Assembly (NCBI RefSeq): GCF_019320115.1
Contig: NC_089584.1
Span: 72,695,533-72,759,532, forward strand
Source of the DNA: Miscanthus floridulus
Taxonomy: Eukaryota > Streptophyta > Magnoliopsida > Poales > Poaceae
Length of the DNA: 64,000 nucleotides
Reading direction: 5' to 3'
The notes beneath the pieces were generated by a model. The model was not told the origin of the DNA and made no database searches. It worked only from the letters and a program-made list of their open reading frames with translations. Every line of letters begins with the position of its first letter. Positions within the stretch are counted from its first letter, which is position 1. Of this stretch, positions 34,637 through 47,800 are shown piece after piece. The position numbers and the translations under genes are program-made.

Positions 34637-35938
34637 GCCATCGGCACCATCTGACCCTAAGGTCATGGAGCTTGACGAGGATCTAGCGACAATGCCTGAC
34701 CCTTGGGCCGACTAGAGGACACCTTATCTTGACTACCTCCTCCGTGAGGCACTGTCAACGGACAAGACAGAGGCTCATGTGTCGTGCCAAGTCCTTTGTT
34801 CTTATTGAGGGCGAGCTCTACAAGTGAAGCCATACTAAGATCCTACAGTGCTACATCCCCATCGAACAAGGGAATCGATTGCTGAGCGATATCCATGGTG
34901 GGGTCTGCGGTCACCATGCCGCTCCTAGAACCTTGGTAAAAAATGCATTCCAACAAGGCTTCTACTGGCCGACCGTGGTAGCCAACACCAAATAGATTGT
35001 GCGCACCTATGAAGGGTGCTAGTGCTATGCCCGACAGACCCACCTACCAGTCCAAGCACTCCAGACGATCCCCATCACATGGCCGTTTGTGGTCTAGGGG
35101 CTCGATTTGGTTGGATCTCTCAAGACGGCGCCCAAGGGCTATACGCACTTGCTTATCACCGTAGACAAGTTCACAAACTAGGTAGAGGCCTGACCGATCT
35201 CCGTGATCAAGTCTGAGCAAGCCATGCTATTCTTCCTTGACATCATCCATTGCTTTGGGGTCTCGAACTCCATCATCATGAACAACGGCATGCAATTCAT
35301 TAGAAAGAAGTTCCTCTGATTCTGCGATGAATACCACATCTGCATCAATTGGGCTACCGTGGCGCACCCCTGCATGAATGGGTAGGTCGAGCATGCAAAT
35401 GGCATGGTCCAACAAGGCCTCAAGCCTAGGATCTTTAACCGATTGAACAAGTTTGGCGGGTGATGGGTCACAGAGCTTCCCATGGTGCTCTGGAGCTTAA
35501 GGATGACCCCTAGCTAGGCCACCAACTACACACCGCTCTACATGGTCTATGATTTTGAGGCTATCCTCCCTACCAACCTTGACTATGGAGCACGAAGGGT
35601 TAGGGCATATGACGAACAAGGAGCCGAGGCGTCCCTCAAGGATGTCATGTACTAGCTGGATGAAGCACACAATGTTGCCTTCCTCCGCTCAGCCAAGTAC
35701 CAACAAGGATTGTGTCGGTACCATAGCCGTTGAGTGTGGGGTTAGGCCTTCAATGTTGAAGACTAGGTGCTCCGCCTCATCCAGAGCAACAAGGGCCGCC
35801 ACAAGCTCTCTCCACCATGGAAGGGACCGTACATCATCGTGGAGGTGCTCTAGCTAGGCGCCTACAAGCTTAAGACCATTGATGGCGAGGTCTTTGTCAA
35901 TGCCTAGAACATCAAGCAGCTATGTTGCTTTTACCCTT
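34637..35938 (+). pseudogene. Tat integrase, second catalytic Asp lost
   Basis: The zinc-binding region has DIHGGVCGHHAAPRTL (34889) and a YEGC.CYARQTH Cys pair (35009), separated by TAG. The core has GLDLVGSLKTAPKGYTHLLI (35098, first Asp), SIIMNNGMQFIRKKF (35269) with Asn where the second Asp is expected, and GxVEHANGMVQQGLKPRIF (35380) with the Glu present. A C-terminal part with PPWKGPYIIVEVL and LKTIDGEVFVNA ends at TAA 35938. At least ten in-frame stops, mostly TAG. Confidence 0.9.
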
Positions 35939-36451
35939 AATAAGCGCACACTTTCTCTTATTAGTTTTGCTATCGCCTCCCCGATCTTTAGTGACACCCG
36001 ACCCTAGCAACGGCAAAGGGTTGGGCCTTGCTCGGGGGCTAATAAGAGCATATCTGGTGGAGATTATCTTTGCTCGACCCTTTTTCACATTAAGACCTAG
36101 AAGCAAGGTTTGCGGAAGCAAACACTAAGTAAAACTGGTCGAACTGCGAGAAACCTACGTCCCAGTGACTACGGCGCCTTGGCTCACCAACGTGATTACA
36201 ATTTTTTCTACACCCTGAGCTTTTTAGCCTTAACTAAGGAAAGCATCAGTGCGCCTTTAAGAGTATATCCACCTGGCAAACTTTCTCCATGCCCAACCCT
36301 CTCTCACGATGACATCTAGAAGCTAGGATTGCGAAAACAAACTTTGAGTGAAACTGGTCGGACTGCAAGAAACCTACGTCTCGGTGGCTATGGCGTTTTT
36401 GCTCACCAGCATGATTAGAGTTTGTCCACCCAAACCCCAAGCTTTACGGGC
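35939..36451 (+). repeat. Start of Tat 3' untranslated region, repeated modules
   Basis: Non-coding. Two modules occur here and again further on: module A (ttttgctatcg..cccgaccctagcaa..gg..gggct) at 35958-36050, and module B (actggtcg.actgc.agaaacctacgt) twice, at 36103-36230 and 36312-36450. The module-B copy is interrupted by the insertion at 36452. Confidence 0.75.
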
Positions 36452-39400
36452 TGTAACACCCTAGGTGTTGGCCACCAATTAAGCAATGGGTTTGAGCTCA
36501 AACATGGCATATTAAGTGATGGTGAAGATGCCAAGGTCCAACCTATAGAAATGAGCCACAACCTAAACTTGGATATATATTGCACCCTTGCTTCACATAT
36601 AGGCCCTTTTTAAGATATATGATTGGCTGGTGTTATGGGAATATCTTCATGTGTCTCACATCAATACCCATCTATATTGATCCATGGAAAAGTTTCATGA
36701 AGTTTGGAATCAAAAAGTCACATGAAATGATAAGTTATATCCTTGTTGGAATGATTTTACTAAGTGCTTGAATTGCACTATTAAGTGAATGAGAGCATGA
36801 GATGTCAACCAAACCTTGCAACCTTGCCAAAAATGACTCTAGATGAATTCTACAACAAAAGTCATGAAAGGTTCATGTTGGGCAAATGCCAAGAAAACGC
36901 TCCAATGGATCAAAAAGGATAATTTAAGCTACATCGTGATCCTACTTGGGTCAAAGTAGAATAGTAGGTTCTATACCAGTTTTGAGGTTGGACCTTAAAT
37001 GAAAGTTGTAGTCCATATCATGTAGAACAAACTTTGTTTTTGGACCAAGAGCTAGATCAACTTGGAAATAAGTCAAACAGAGATTCGAAGTTGGAACCTG
37101 CTGCTGATTTCAGCACTTAGAAATATTCTAAGTCTAGAAATTCATCGACATCGGCACTGACGTCTCGCGTTCTCCAAAGTTTGTTAAGAAACTTGATTTG
37201 GTCCAAAGATAAAAGTTGGAGTATACGTCGTGGAGAAGAGCGTGCAAAAAGATAGCACCAGTTTGACTTCGGTTGGATGATCAATTTTTGCGTTTACTTA
37301 ACCGCTGTCAACACGTTGACAGTGTCAACTTTGGACTTGATTAACCGCTGATCTACAACTCAAATGACTTGGCACCCTTCATAGAAAACGTAGAGCTTCG
37401 TGTGGGCTTCGATCTTCGTATTCGGCCCATGTCCTGATTCGGCCCAGATCCAGCCCAAAGCGCCGCCCACCATGCCCCGTTCGTCACCCACCACGTGCTC
37501 GTGGAAATGCCCGAATGGGTAACACCTGCCCAGGGCGTGGCGGCCATGCGCGAATGGAGCGCCCCACCGCTCGACCGCGTGTCCCAGCATGCTGGCATCG
37601 AGGGGGAGCCGCCCCAGGCTCACTTGGTGCCTCTCCCGCACTCACTCTCGCCTCTCTGCTCGCCTCCTCCCTCGCCTCTATGCCGCACGCACGCGCCAGA
37701 GCGCGTCTGCCATGGACAAGCTGAGCCGAGCTCCTCACGCTGCTACTGCCTCCACTCTGTCCCTCCTCCATCCGAACCAAGCTCGGCATCACCTTCCCCG
37801 TCGTGCGTCGCCCCTTCGGCTCCCCTTTTCTGGCCACCGCAGCCGCCATAGCGCCGTTGCCGCTGTAGCAGCCGCCGGCGCTCCGCTGCTCGCGTGGCCG
37901 GCAGGCCACAAGCCGCCTCGGGCCGAGCTAGGAAGCCCAGAGGGTGCGCACGGGCCCTGGTCCCTCCCCACCACTTCCCCCGCCGGCGACGAGGCTCCTC
38001 CGGCCAGCAAACAGCGAGCTCCTGTGCTGCCCTTCAAAAATTCGCGTCAGGGACCTCGTCTTAGAATTTGACTAAAGGGAAGGGCCTAAATGCAATGTCA
38101 TTGACTCAAGTGAATAGTGCCTCGAGGGACCTATTTGTTGCAAATCGGGTGAAACTTTGGAAATTCATAGTAAATCGTAGAAAATTCGTAAAATAGTAAA
38201 TGAGGACTTTTTGGAATCCTTGTGAAATTCTATATGCACTAGATCTATAATATGTCAGGTTTTAGTTTAAAGTTTTAGCTGTAAAAATGGATTTGTGCAG
38301 TCAGGGTTTGAATGCTAGTCTTACTTGTTTTTTTTTTATAACTGCAGTTGATGTGCTCAAATAAATGTGAATTTTTTGTGGAGTGCTACTAAGGTGATTG
38401 TTGTTGTCTGGTAAAAATTTCATGAGTTTAGGATTTATAGTTTAAGAGTTATAAAAATAACAAATGCCCTGTTTTGCTTTGCTCCTATTCTGAACAGTTC
38501 TGCATGTTTGAATTAATTGGCTCAGTTAAGTTATGAATCATGATTTGATGACAATACATGAGTTTTAGTACTTTTCTTAAGCTTTCCAAAAAGTTAAATA
38601 TCATGATTTTTGGTTAAGTAGATCTTGAGTTATACTTGCTTAAATCTCTGTGGCTGTTTCTGCCCAAACCCAGACAGGGTTTCCTTGTTCTTACTGGGGG
38701 GCCTTCTTAGTAGTAGAATTAGCTTTAGGTGTTTACAACAAAGTTGTTTAGAATTTGCTAAGCTTTCTAAAGAGTCTAGAACCACATTTATTGGACATGT
38801 ATAACTCCATTTATAGCTGTTTAAAGTGGCATGTCAGTTTCTGTCTATGTTTTGGACAGAACTGCAATTATTGGATTAATTGACCCTTCTAACTGTAGAA
38901 TCATCTTAATATGAGAATAATAAAGTTGTAGGTAACTTCCTAAGCTTTTCAAAAAGTTATGATTCATGTTTGTTGGAGGTCTAGAACTCCAGTTATGCTT
39001 CTTTGAAGATGCTATCAGTTTTCTATACCACTGCTGTTGGGCTGGATTTGCAGTTTTGCTTGTGCAATTATTTTCGTGGTGTAAATGATGTTTGCTATGG
39101 TGGTAGTGAATACAAAAGTTGTAGCAAATTTCATAATATTGCTTGTGTTCAAATTGTAAGACCATAGGCCTGATAGTTTAGGAGTTACATGACTTTTAAG
39201 TCCTCTATCAAGTTTTGATTTTATTCTGAGCAGATCTGAAAGATGCTAGTGTTTGATCTAGTTAGGATTTGAATGAGTTTTTGGTGATAATAACAAAGTT
39301 GTAGATAATTCATGTATCTAGATTCTGTTAAAATTTGGTGGTATTTGGCCAAGTAGTTTGTGAGTTATGCCTGTTTAAAGTTGAGTTACAGAATTGATTA

Positions 39401-41500
39401 CTCTCTGTCTTGTTTAGACCAGTTTCTGTAAATGTGTATATTTGACTTAGTTAACTTGAGAATCATGCTAAGATGATTAAATATGAATTGTAGATAATTG
39501 CATAAGATTTCCAGAATGTCTTCTTGCAAGTCATTTGGATTTGTGTAACTCCAGTTATAGCTAAATCTTGTAGCTGCTATTTGCATGTCCAGAAATTGAC
39601 AGATTCCCATTTTTGTTGTTTGCTTGTATATTGCTAAGTGTGGCTCATACCTTTGATGATGGTTGAGTTAGAGTACCTGAGATCTTGGGAAACTTGTGTC
39701 ATGCTTGGTGTTGACATCTTCTTTGCTATCGTGGCATGATAAATTGTGCGATATTTATAGTAAGTAATGTGAAGTGCTTGTGCATGTTAATGTAACCTTG
39801 TGCTTGTCTTACTTACTGCATGCGATGCATTGCCTATTGCACTTCCATGTATTCATACACCTGCATCTTGCATCTCATTTAGGTACGCTAGATAAACCAC
39901 GTGAAGGACGTGATGTGGAGTCAAACCCGAAGATGGAAGGACTAAGCAAGTGCTAGGACCGGAGATGTCACCAAGTCGGTGCAAGCTAACTGAACTGACT
40001 TGTGTCGGATCCCAGGCAAGCCTCGGAGCATTATAAGTCTCCCAGTAATTTACAAATGTTTACTTACGTACTTATGATTGATGCATTAGGTTATAAGAGT
40101 TGAATGAAACCACTTGATGCATGTAAATTCCTTGTCCAGATATTAACCCTTTAACCGGTATAGGTCCAGGATCGAATATATGCTTAGCCATGCTTAGACC
40201 GGTAGAAGTCGGGTGATGTCCTATCACCTGCGAGATGTAGGTGGATACCGGAGCATGGTTGGCTATATCTGCTATCGTGGAACAGAACCATGAAGTAAAA
40301 GTAAATCAAGACCGAACGGGAAGTCGATAGAGAAGCAACAAGACATGGAGGTCTTGGGTGTGGATTTATCCCCGTCTATGTCGATTAAGGACCGTACCAT
40401 TGTTGGCGCTTCTGACAAGATTGAACGCATGCCTCTCACTTAGCTGGCCGGATAACTCGTTCCGACCGCGAAGCCGAGTAATTCAACTCAGGCCGGGAAC
40501 CGTTCTGTTGTGCGCTCCTTCCGGGGAACGATCAGACTGAGCCCAAGGGCAGGCTTGGCCTGAGCATCCTGACATCTAGTGTTCTAGATTGTGCGGCGCG
40601 GTACGGACCCATGAAATGTGTACCTGAGTTGTACCAAAGGTGACCTAAGGTGACTGTTGATCTAGTCTACCTGGGTTTGTGTTAGGAATAAATTCCCAGC
40701 TGGTTGAAATCGATTCGAATCACCGTCTCTCCCGGATAGTGAGAAACTTGGCTAGTCCCAACATCGTAGTAATTGGATTATGGAATGTGATGGTTCGGAT
40801 AAACATGGAATTACTATACCTGCTATGGTTACTATTGTATGCTCTAAAAAGATATACCACATGTTTGGCACAGGATAGTTGTTAATCTAGTGATGAATAG
40901 TTCTAATTAACTTGATGACAGAATTATAATTGTATAATTGAGTTAATCGCTTTTTATGCAAAATGTTGTCAAGCTATCTCCACTTATAAAGCCTTGCATA
41001 CTCCTTGGAGTCAATTTTATTTCTGGTTATGACGGGTAAGTCTAGCTGAGTACATTCGAGTACTCAGGGTTTATCCCACCATGTTGCAGGTAAGGTTTTG
41101 ACCTGCTGAGGATGGTGGCTAACCACCGGTGGGCTCGGTGACTCTATATTCACTTCTCATCTACATGCTTTTGTCTGAGGATGTCACTTATGCTAGCAAT
41201 GTATTTGGAACTTATATTAATGTAATCATTTGAAAGCTATCTCGTTTTCACCAATCGATTTTGAAACCCCAAACTTGTACTATTAATTGTGAACTCATTG
41301 TAATATTATTTCCGCTGCAACTCTGTGTATGTGATGTGTATTTGCTTAATCATGCGATCTTGGTTGTGATGTTGATTTACCGAGGTCCTGCGTGACACTC
41401 GGCGGACTACCGGGTTTATATAAGTGAAAGTATGCACGTGTCAACGTGTTAGCGGGGACAGCCGTACTTGATCTTGTATAAATTGGGCGGTTCTGTCACA
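36452..41500 (+). repeat. 5' LTR (5049 bp) of non-autonomous element
   Basis: Begins tgtaacaccctaggtgttgg and ends gggcggttctgtcaca. Contains a GC-rich island at 37470-38070, an AT-rich body with a degenerate ~185-bp tandem array (38559-39640), and a 3' portion (40100-41490) that aligns loosely with the 3' portion of the chromodomain element LTR (caagacatggaggtcttg, gattaaggnccgt, gagtac..agtactcagggtt, cttccgctatttt-type). ORFs of 118-160 codons in the GC island overlap in all frames and have no recognised domain. Confidence 0.92.
38559..39640 (+). repeat. Degenerate ~185-bp tandem array in 5' LTR
   Basis: An anchor (aaagttgtag-like, followed by aatttc.taagctttccaaaaagt and about 40 bp later tccagttatagctgttta) recurs at 38559, 38740, 38922, 39115, 39295 and 39484. 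The spacings are 181, 182, 193, 180 and 189. A weaker seventh unit may start near 38395. Units are strongly diverged from one another but the whole array is nearly identical in the partner LTR. Confidence 0.8.
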
Positions 41501-41502
41501 GC

Positions 41503-41514
41503 TGGTATCAGAGC
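41503..41514 (+). other. Primer-binding site of non-autonomous element
   Basis: tggtatcagagc two bases after the LTR end, complementary to initiator tRNA-Met 3' end and intact. Confidence 0.92.
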
Positions 41515-44500
41515 GAGATTAAGCATAATACTGTCCTATACATAGTTTTAAAAGCCAAGTTTTAGTTTTAAAAAGCCTATTTTAACTAAAACTTTAGCTA
41601 CAGGCAAATTTGTCAAAACTTATTTGCAAAACTATGCTAGCGACATCCTCCTTTATGCCCAGTTAAGGACTATTAGGTGGCTATCTAAGTACTAACTTTG
41701 GGGGAATGTACTTTATTGCAATTTTTCTTTCATCGTCCATACGGCGTGCTATTGTATGGATGCCATCCGCTTCGGTGGTAATGTATGGATCAAAATACCT
41801 CTACACTCTGGTAAGTGGGAGTTGTGAGAGCATGACCGTCCAACTATCGGTCTAGGGAAGAGTTAGCTGTGGTTACTGGAATATTTACATGTTACACACA
41901 TATATATATGAAGGTACTTAATTATGGGTATATCTACCGGGTAGCTATGGATACCGAAGTGTATATATCTGGGGATGTATATATGGGAAGTATCTTAGTT
42001 TACTGCTTTCATTGTGTGCTTATTTATCTCTTGTGGGGATGGGCTGCAATTAATTTTCCTACAGGTACGCTAACCATGAATGCGTAGATTGAATGTAGCT
42101 AACGACTAGCTATATATCGAGAGAGTACATGTTATGCCACCGACATAGAATATGATTGCCGCCTTAGGCTGGCAATTTTGTGAGGACAAATAGGACGAGC
42201 ATGCATCATGATTGTGCTTGTGCATAAATATGCTTCCCTCACCTTGTCCTAATACTAAGTAACTTGTGATCAATGTGATGCTACTATCTTCCTTGTGTGA
42301 AGCTAGACAAAGTGCCTTGTTCCATGCCGCTTGAATAGCTGTGCTTGAAGATAGTGGGTGATTAGCTTTGCCTTGTATGTTGCTTCCAAAGGAAATAGAT
42401 GACAAAGTTAATAGTTAGCAAAAGGTTCACCCCTTTGAAAACTAAATTGCTAAATGTAAGTAAAACTTGTTTTGTAGAGATATCCACCTACTCAGTAAAA
42501 AGGAAATAAAAGATAACAATACTTTACCACCATGTTTTGCGTGATATGTGTAGCAGTGTTGTTGTAGGTGACTACTTGTTAGGTGTGATCTTTGTGCTTA
42601 GTAATAGTCGCTTAAGCTAATTAGATTGAGTATTTCAAAATGCTTGCTTAAGACCATGATGTAGGTGTGGATGCTTGTAATCTAGGTAGTGCCGTAGCTG
42701 TCACTCCTTTGGTCCTCGGAAAGCATATGAGTGTTGAAGAGCGCTATCCTAGAACAACGTCCAAGTTTTGGTAGTCTCATGGTTGTCGTCTCCAATTAAG
42801 TTCTCTCTTAGGAGCGTAAGCCTATATACATGGTTGCTAGCCAGTGAAGTTGTGCTATGAAGGCCTTTATCCATGCCTTGGCTTGACCATAGGCCCCAGC
42901 AAAGTTCCCTTGAATGCTTGCTTGTGTCATGGTTGTCCCACTCTTGTGTGGGAGGACCCTGCTCAAAAATCCTTATCGGACTTCATTGCTCCTTCTTCTA
43001 CAGATGATCTGGTGCAACGCTAATCGCTATCTACTCTGGCTTTGGAACCTTTTCCTCGCAGATCCTGTCATTACTTTATCAACTGAATCCCTAGTCAGTG
43101 CAATGGCTCTGTCCCTTGAATCTCATTTGTTTTGCCCCCAACTCTTTTAAGTCTCTGAATATTTATCAGTCTTGATCTCATGTTGCTACTCGACAAGACC
43201 AAATCTCATGTTAATCTTGACCTGGTAATCACTTGGTGGACACAAGGCGTATATGGAAATTCAGCAAGAGTCTCCTACTTAGTTGCCTTTGGCAATTAGG
43301 ATATGTTCTCTTGCGCTGTGTTTTGATCTTCAAATCGCTTCCTTGTTGACTCCTAACCTTGTGACTACCTTTGTTGCTATCTCTCCTTCTCATTGTGCTT
43401 GCTCTTATGCAACCAAATTTGTGCTATGTGAGAATGCGTGTGGGTTGTATGTTTAGTAATGGTGCCACAATTAGCAATCTACGGTGCCGCGACGAAACCG
43501 AGGGCATCCTGTGTACTGCAGCCACAAGGTTGTGCTGCTCGGCACGCGCTGGTATCGAAGTTTCTAGTCATGATCTATTGCAGAACTACACCGATGTGTT
43601 ATTTCCACATGAGCACTTCCTTGGTTATCTCTCCTTATCATGTCAAGAGATCTGTACGTCGAACTAGAAACCATAGGACTTCCTTCTGGAGTCGTCCAAA
43701 GGATCACCTTTGAAGAACAGGTCACTGACATACACCATAATAGACTGCAAGAGATGGTAGACAAGTGACTCTACTTGACGGTCCCTGTAATGACGTCAAT
43801 CATCTAGTGAGCAACTTATGTCATTCTCGTTGGATTACAAAGGAGGCTTCAATGTCCAATGTAGTTCAACAAAGCTAGTTTTGCTATAATGTTAGTCAAA
43901 TCAACTTACTGCGTCACTGCACCATAAAGTCAAATTGTGCTCAACCTACTTAATAGTGTACTATTTCTCCGTATGGTGAATAACTACAACCTTTGTTGCC
44001 TTCCAGACCTCACTGTCATCCTTCTTTGGCAAGGATTTACAAGACGGACTTGTTCTTTGGTACCTTCCAGGTGTTTTTACCCAAGAGGTTGCATCAGATT
44101 CAAGCCAGATCACTGTTGCAACTTAGATCCAAAGGCTCCCTAAGGAATTATCATCGAGAATGTTGAGCCGACAGAGTCAGCTACTACGTTTACCACTCAC
44201 TCAGCAGACTCAGACCATACAATATTGTTATCAAAGGAAGAGCACTGCACACATGGAACATTATGTAGCTTTCCATCAGTTGACATCTGAGTGATTGCAC
44301 CGCTATAACTAGTTTGGATATTGGTTAACTAGCTTCTCATACCCTCAAAGGACATTTATCGTTTATGATCACCTCCTTTACGAGAAGTTGTGCTCAAGCC
44401 ACTTTAATAGAGAACTGCTTTTCAAACCTTGGGAGCAAATATAGCACTGTTGCAAGGAATATCCATCAACAGGCTGCGGTCTAGTGCAAAGTCCATATGG

Positions 44501-44818
44501 TCTGTACTATATCCACTTGTGAAGTAGATGTTACAAGTATTTGGTACACACTTGTATCACTCTTCGTACATCGAGGATGAAGTACGTAGGACAGTGCTAT
44601 CTTGGATTCCTCCCAAAGTAACAATACTTCATGAAGGCCAATGAAGGAAATTCTTCAGACAAAACTTACTACAAAGGACAAGTATTAGAAAGTGTCTTGA
44701 CCAAATTAGCCTCTCTTATGCTTGAAGCTATGTAGCCTAAAGCTATCGCTGATATTGGAAACTGGTAGCATGTCTCTCTTCCATAAAAGTCTTTCGTCCT
44801 GAATCTCGGGACGTGATT
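41515..44818 (+). other. Internal region without recognised genes
   Basis: No gag, protease, RT, RNase H or integrase motif in any frame. ORFs do not exceed 100 codons. The longest protein-like stretch is an unbroken plus-strand frame at about 43643-43765 (RDLYVELETIGLPSG..., ending LQEMVDK then TGA). It has protein-like composition but I do not recognise it. The last 40 bp before the polypurine tract (ctgaatctcgggacgtgattc) resemble the end of Gypsy pol 3' regions. Confidence 0.6.
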
Positions 44819-44837
44819 CTTTTAAGGGGGGGAAGGC
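44819..44837 (+). other. Polypurine tract of non-autonomous element
   Basis: ttttaagggggggaaggc abuts the 3' LTR. Same type as at 13379 in the chromodomain element. Confidence 0.88.
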
Positions 44838-47800
44838 TGTAACACCCTAGGTGTTGGCCACTAATTAAGCAATGGGTTTGAGCTCAAACATGGCATATTA
44901 AGTGATGGTGAAGATGCCAAGGTCCAACCTATAGAAATGAGCCACAACCTAAACTTGGATATATATTGCGCCCTTGCTTTACATATAGGCCCTTTTTAAG
45001 ATATATGATTGGCTGGTGTTATGGGAATATCTTCATGTGTCTCACATAAATACCCATCTATATTGATCCATGGAAAAGTTTCATGAAGTTTGGAATCAAA
45101 AAGTCACATGAAATGATAAGTTATATCCTTGTTGGAATAATTTTACTAAGTGCTTGAATTGCACTATTAAGTGAATGAGAGCATGAGATGTCAACCAAAC
45201 CTTGCAACCTTGCCAAAATGACTCTAGATGAATTCTACAACAAAAGTCATGAAAGGTTCATGTTGGGCAAATGCCAAGAAAACGCTCCAATGGATCAAAA
45301 AGGATAATTTAAGCTACATCGTGATCCTACTTGGGTCAAAGTAGAATAGTAGGTTCTATACCAGTTTTGAGGTTGGACCTTAAATGAAAGTTGTAGTCCA
45401 TATCATGTAGAACAAACTTTGTTTTTGGACCAAGAGCTAGATCAACTTGGAAATAAGTCAAACAGAGACTCGAAGTTGGAACCTGCTGCTGATTTCAGCA
45501 CTTAGAAATATTCTAAGTCTAGAAATTCATCGACATCGGCACTGACGTCTCGCGTTCTCCAAAGTTTGTTAAGAAACTTGATTTGGTCCAAAGATAAAAG
45601 TTGGAGTATACGTCGTGGAGAAGAGCATGCAAAAAGATAGCACCAGTTTGACTTTGGTTGGATGATCAATTTTTGCGTTTACTTAACCGCTGTCAACACG
45701 TTGACAGTGTCAACTTTGGAATTGATTAACCGCTGATCTACAACTCAAATGACTTGGCACCCTTAATAGAAAACGTAGAGCTTTGTGCGGGCTTCGATCT
45801 TCGTATTCGGCCCATGTCCTGATTCGGCCTAGATCCAGCCCAAAGCGCCGCCCACCATGCCCCGTTCGTCACCCGCCACGTGCTCGTGGAAATGCCCAAA
45901 TGGGTAACACCTGCCCAGGGCGTGGCGGCCATGCGCGAATGGAGCGCCCCACCGCCCGGCCACGTGTCCCAGCATGCTGGCGTCGAGGGGGTGCCGCCCC
46001 AGGCTCACTTGGTGCCTCTCCCGCACTCGCTCTCGCCTCTCTGCTCGCCTCTGTGCCGCACGCGCGCGCCAGAGCGCGTCCGCCATGGACAAGCCAAGCC
46101 GAGCTCCTCACGCTGCTACTGCCTCCACTCTATCCCTCCTCCATCCGAACCAAGCTCGGCATCACCTTCCCCGTCGTGCGCCGCCCCTTCGGCTCCCCTT
46201 TTCCGGCCACCGCAGCCGCCATAGCGCCGTCGCCGCTGTAGCAGCCGCCGGCGCTCCGCTGCTCGCGTGGCCGGCAGGCCACAAGCCGCCTCGGGCCGAG
46301 CTAGGAAGCCCAGAGGGTGCGCACGGGCCCTTGGTCCATCCCCACCACTTCCCTCGCCGGCGACGAGGCTCCTCCGGCCGGCAAACAGCGAGCTCCTGCG
46401 CTGCCCTTCAAAAATTCGCGTCAGGGACCTCGTCTTAGAATTTGACTAAAGGGAAGGGCCTAAATGCAATGTCATTGACTCAAGTGAATAGTGCCTCGAG
46501 GGACCTATTTGTTGCAAATCGGGTGAAACTTTGGAAATTCATAGTAAATCGTAGAAAATTCGTAAAATAGTAAATGAGGACTTTTTGGAATCCTTGTGAA
46601 ATTCTATATGCACTAGATCTATAATATGTCAGGTTTTAGTTTAAAGTTTTAGCTGTAAAAATGAATTTGTGCAGTCAGGGTTTGAATGCTAGTCTTACTT
46701 GTTTTTTTTTATAACTGCAGTTAATGTGCTCAAATAAATGTGAAATTTTTGTGGAGTGCTACTAAGGTGATTGTTGTAGTCTGGTAAAAATTTCATGAGT
46801 TTAGGATTTATAGTTTAAGAGTTATAAAAATAACAAATGCCCTGTTTTGCTTTGCTCCTATTCTGAACAGTTCTGCATGTTTGAATTAATTGGCTCAGTT
46901 AAGTTATGAATCATGATTTGATGACAATACATGAGTTTTAGTACTTTTCTTAAGCTTTCCAAAAAGTTAAATATCATGATTTTTGGTTAAGTAGATCTTG
47001 AGTTATACTTGCTTAAATCTCTGTGGCTGTTTCTGCCCAAACCCAGACAGGGTTTCCTTGTTCTTACTGGGGGGCCTTCTTAGTAGTAGAATTAGCTTTA
47101 GGTGTTTACAACAAAGTTGTTTAGAATTTTCTAAGCTTTCTAAAGAGTCTAGAACCACATTTATTGGACATGTATAACTCCATTTATAGCTGTTTAAAGT
47201 AGCATGTCAGTTTCTGTCTATGTTTTGGACAGAACTGCAATTATTGGATTAATTGACCCTTCTAACTGTAGAATCATCTTAATATGAGAATAAGAAAGTT
47301 GTAGGTAACTTCCTAAGCTTTTCAAAAAGTTATGATTCATGTTTGTTGGAGGTCTAGAACTCCAGTTATGCTTCTCTGAAGATGCTATCAGTTTTCTATA
47401 CCACTGCTGTTGGGCTGGATTTGCAGTTTTGCTTGTGCAATTATTTTCGTGGTGTAAATGATGTTTGCTATGGTGGTAGTGAATACAAAAGTTGTAGCAA
47501 ATTTCATAATATTGCTTGTGTTCAAATTGTAAGACCATAGGCCTGATAGTTTAGGAGTTACATGACTTTTAAGTCCTCTATCAAGTTTTGATTTTATTCT
47601 GAGCAGATCTGAAAGATGCTAGTGTTTGATCTAGTTAGGATTTGAATGAGTTTTTGGTGATAATAACAAAGTTGTAGATAATTCATGTATCTAGATTCTG
47701 TTAAAATTTGGTGGTATTTGGCCAAGTAGTTTGTGAGTTATGCCTGTTTAAAGTTGAGTTACAGAATTGATTACTCTCTGTCTTGTTTAGACCAGTTTCT

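Noticed and set aside
37495..38071. ORFs of 118-160 codons in the GC-rich island of the 5-kb LTR, present again at 45.8-46.4 kb
   Set aside because: Long ORFs overlap in several frames on both strands, as expected for about 70 percent GC. The partner LTR has a different C-terminus through a frameshift, and no domain is recognised. Conservation is explained by the LTR pair being recent.
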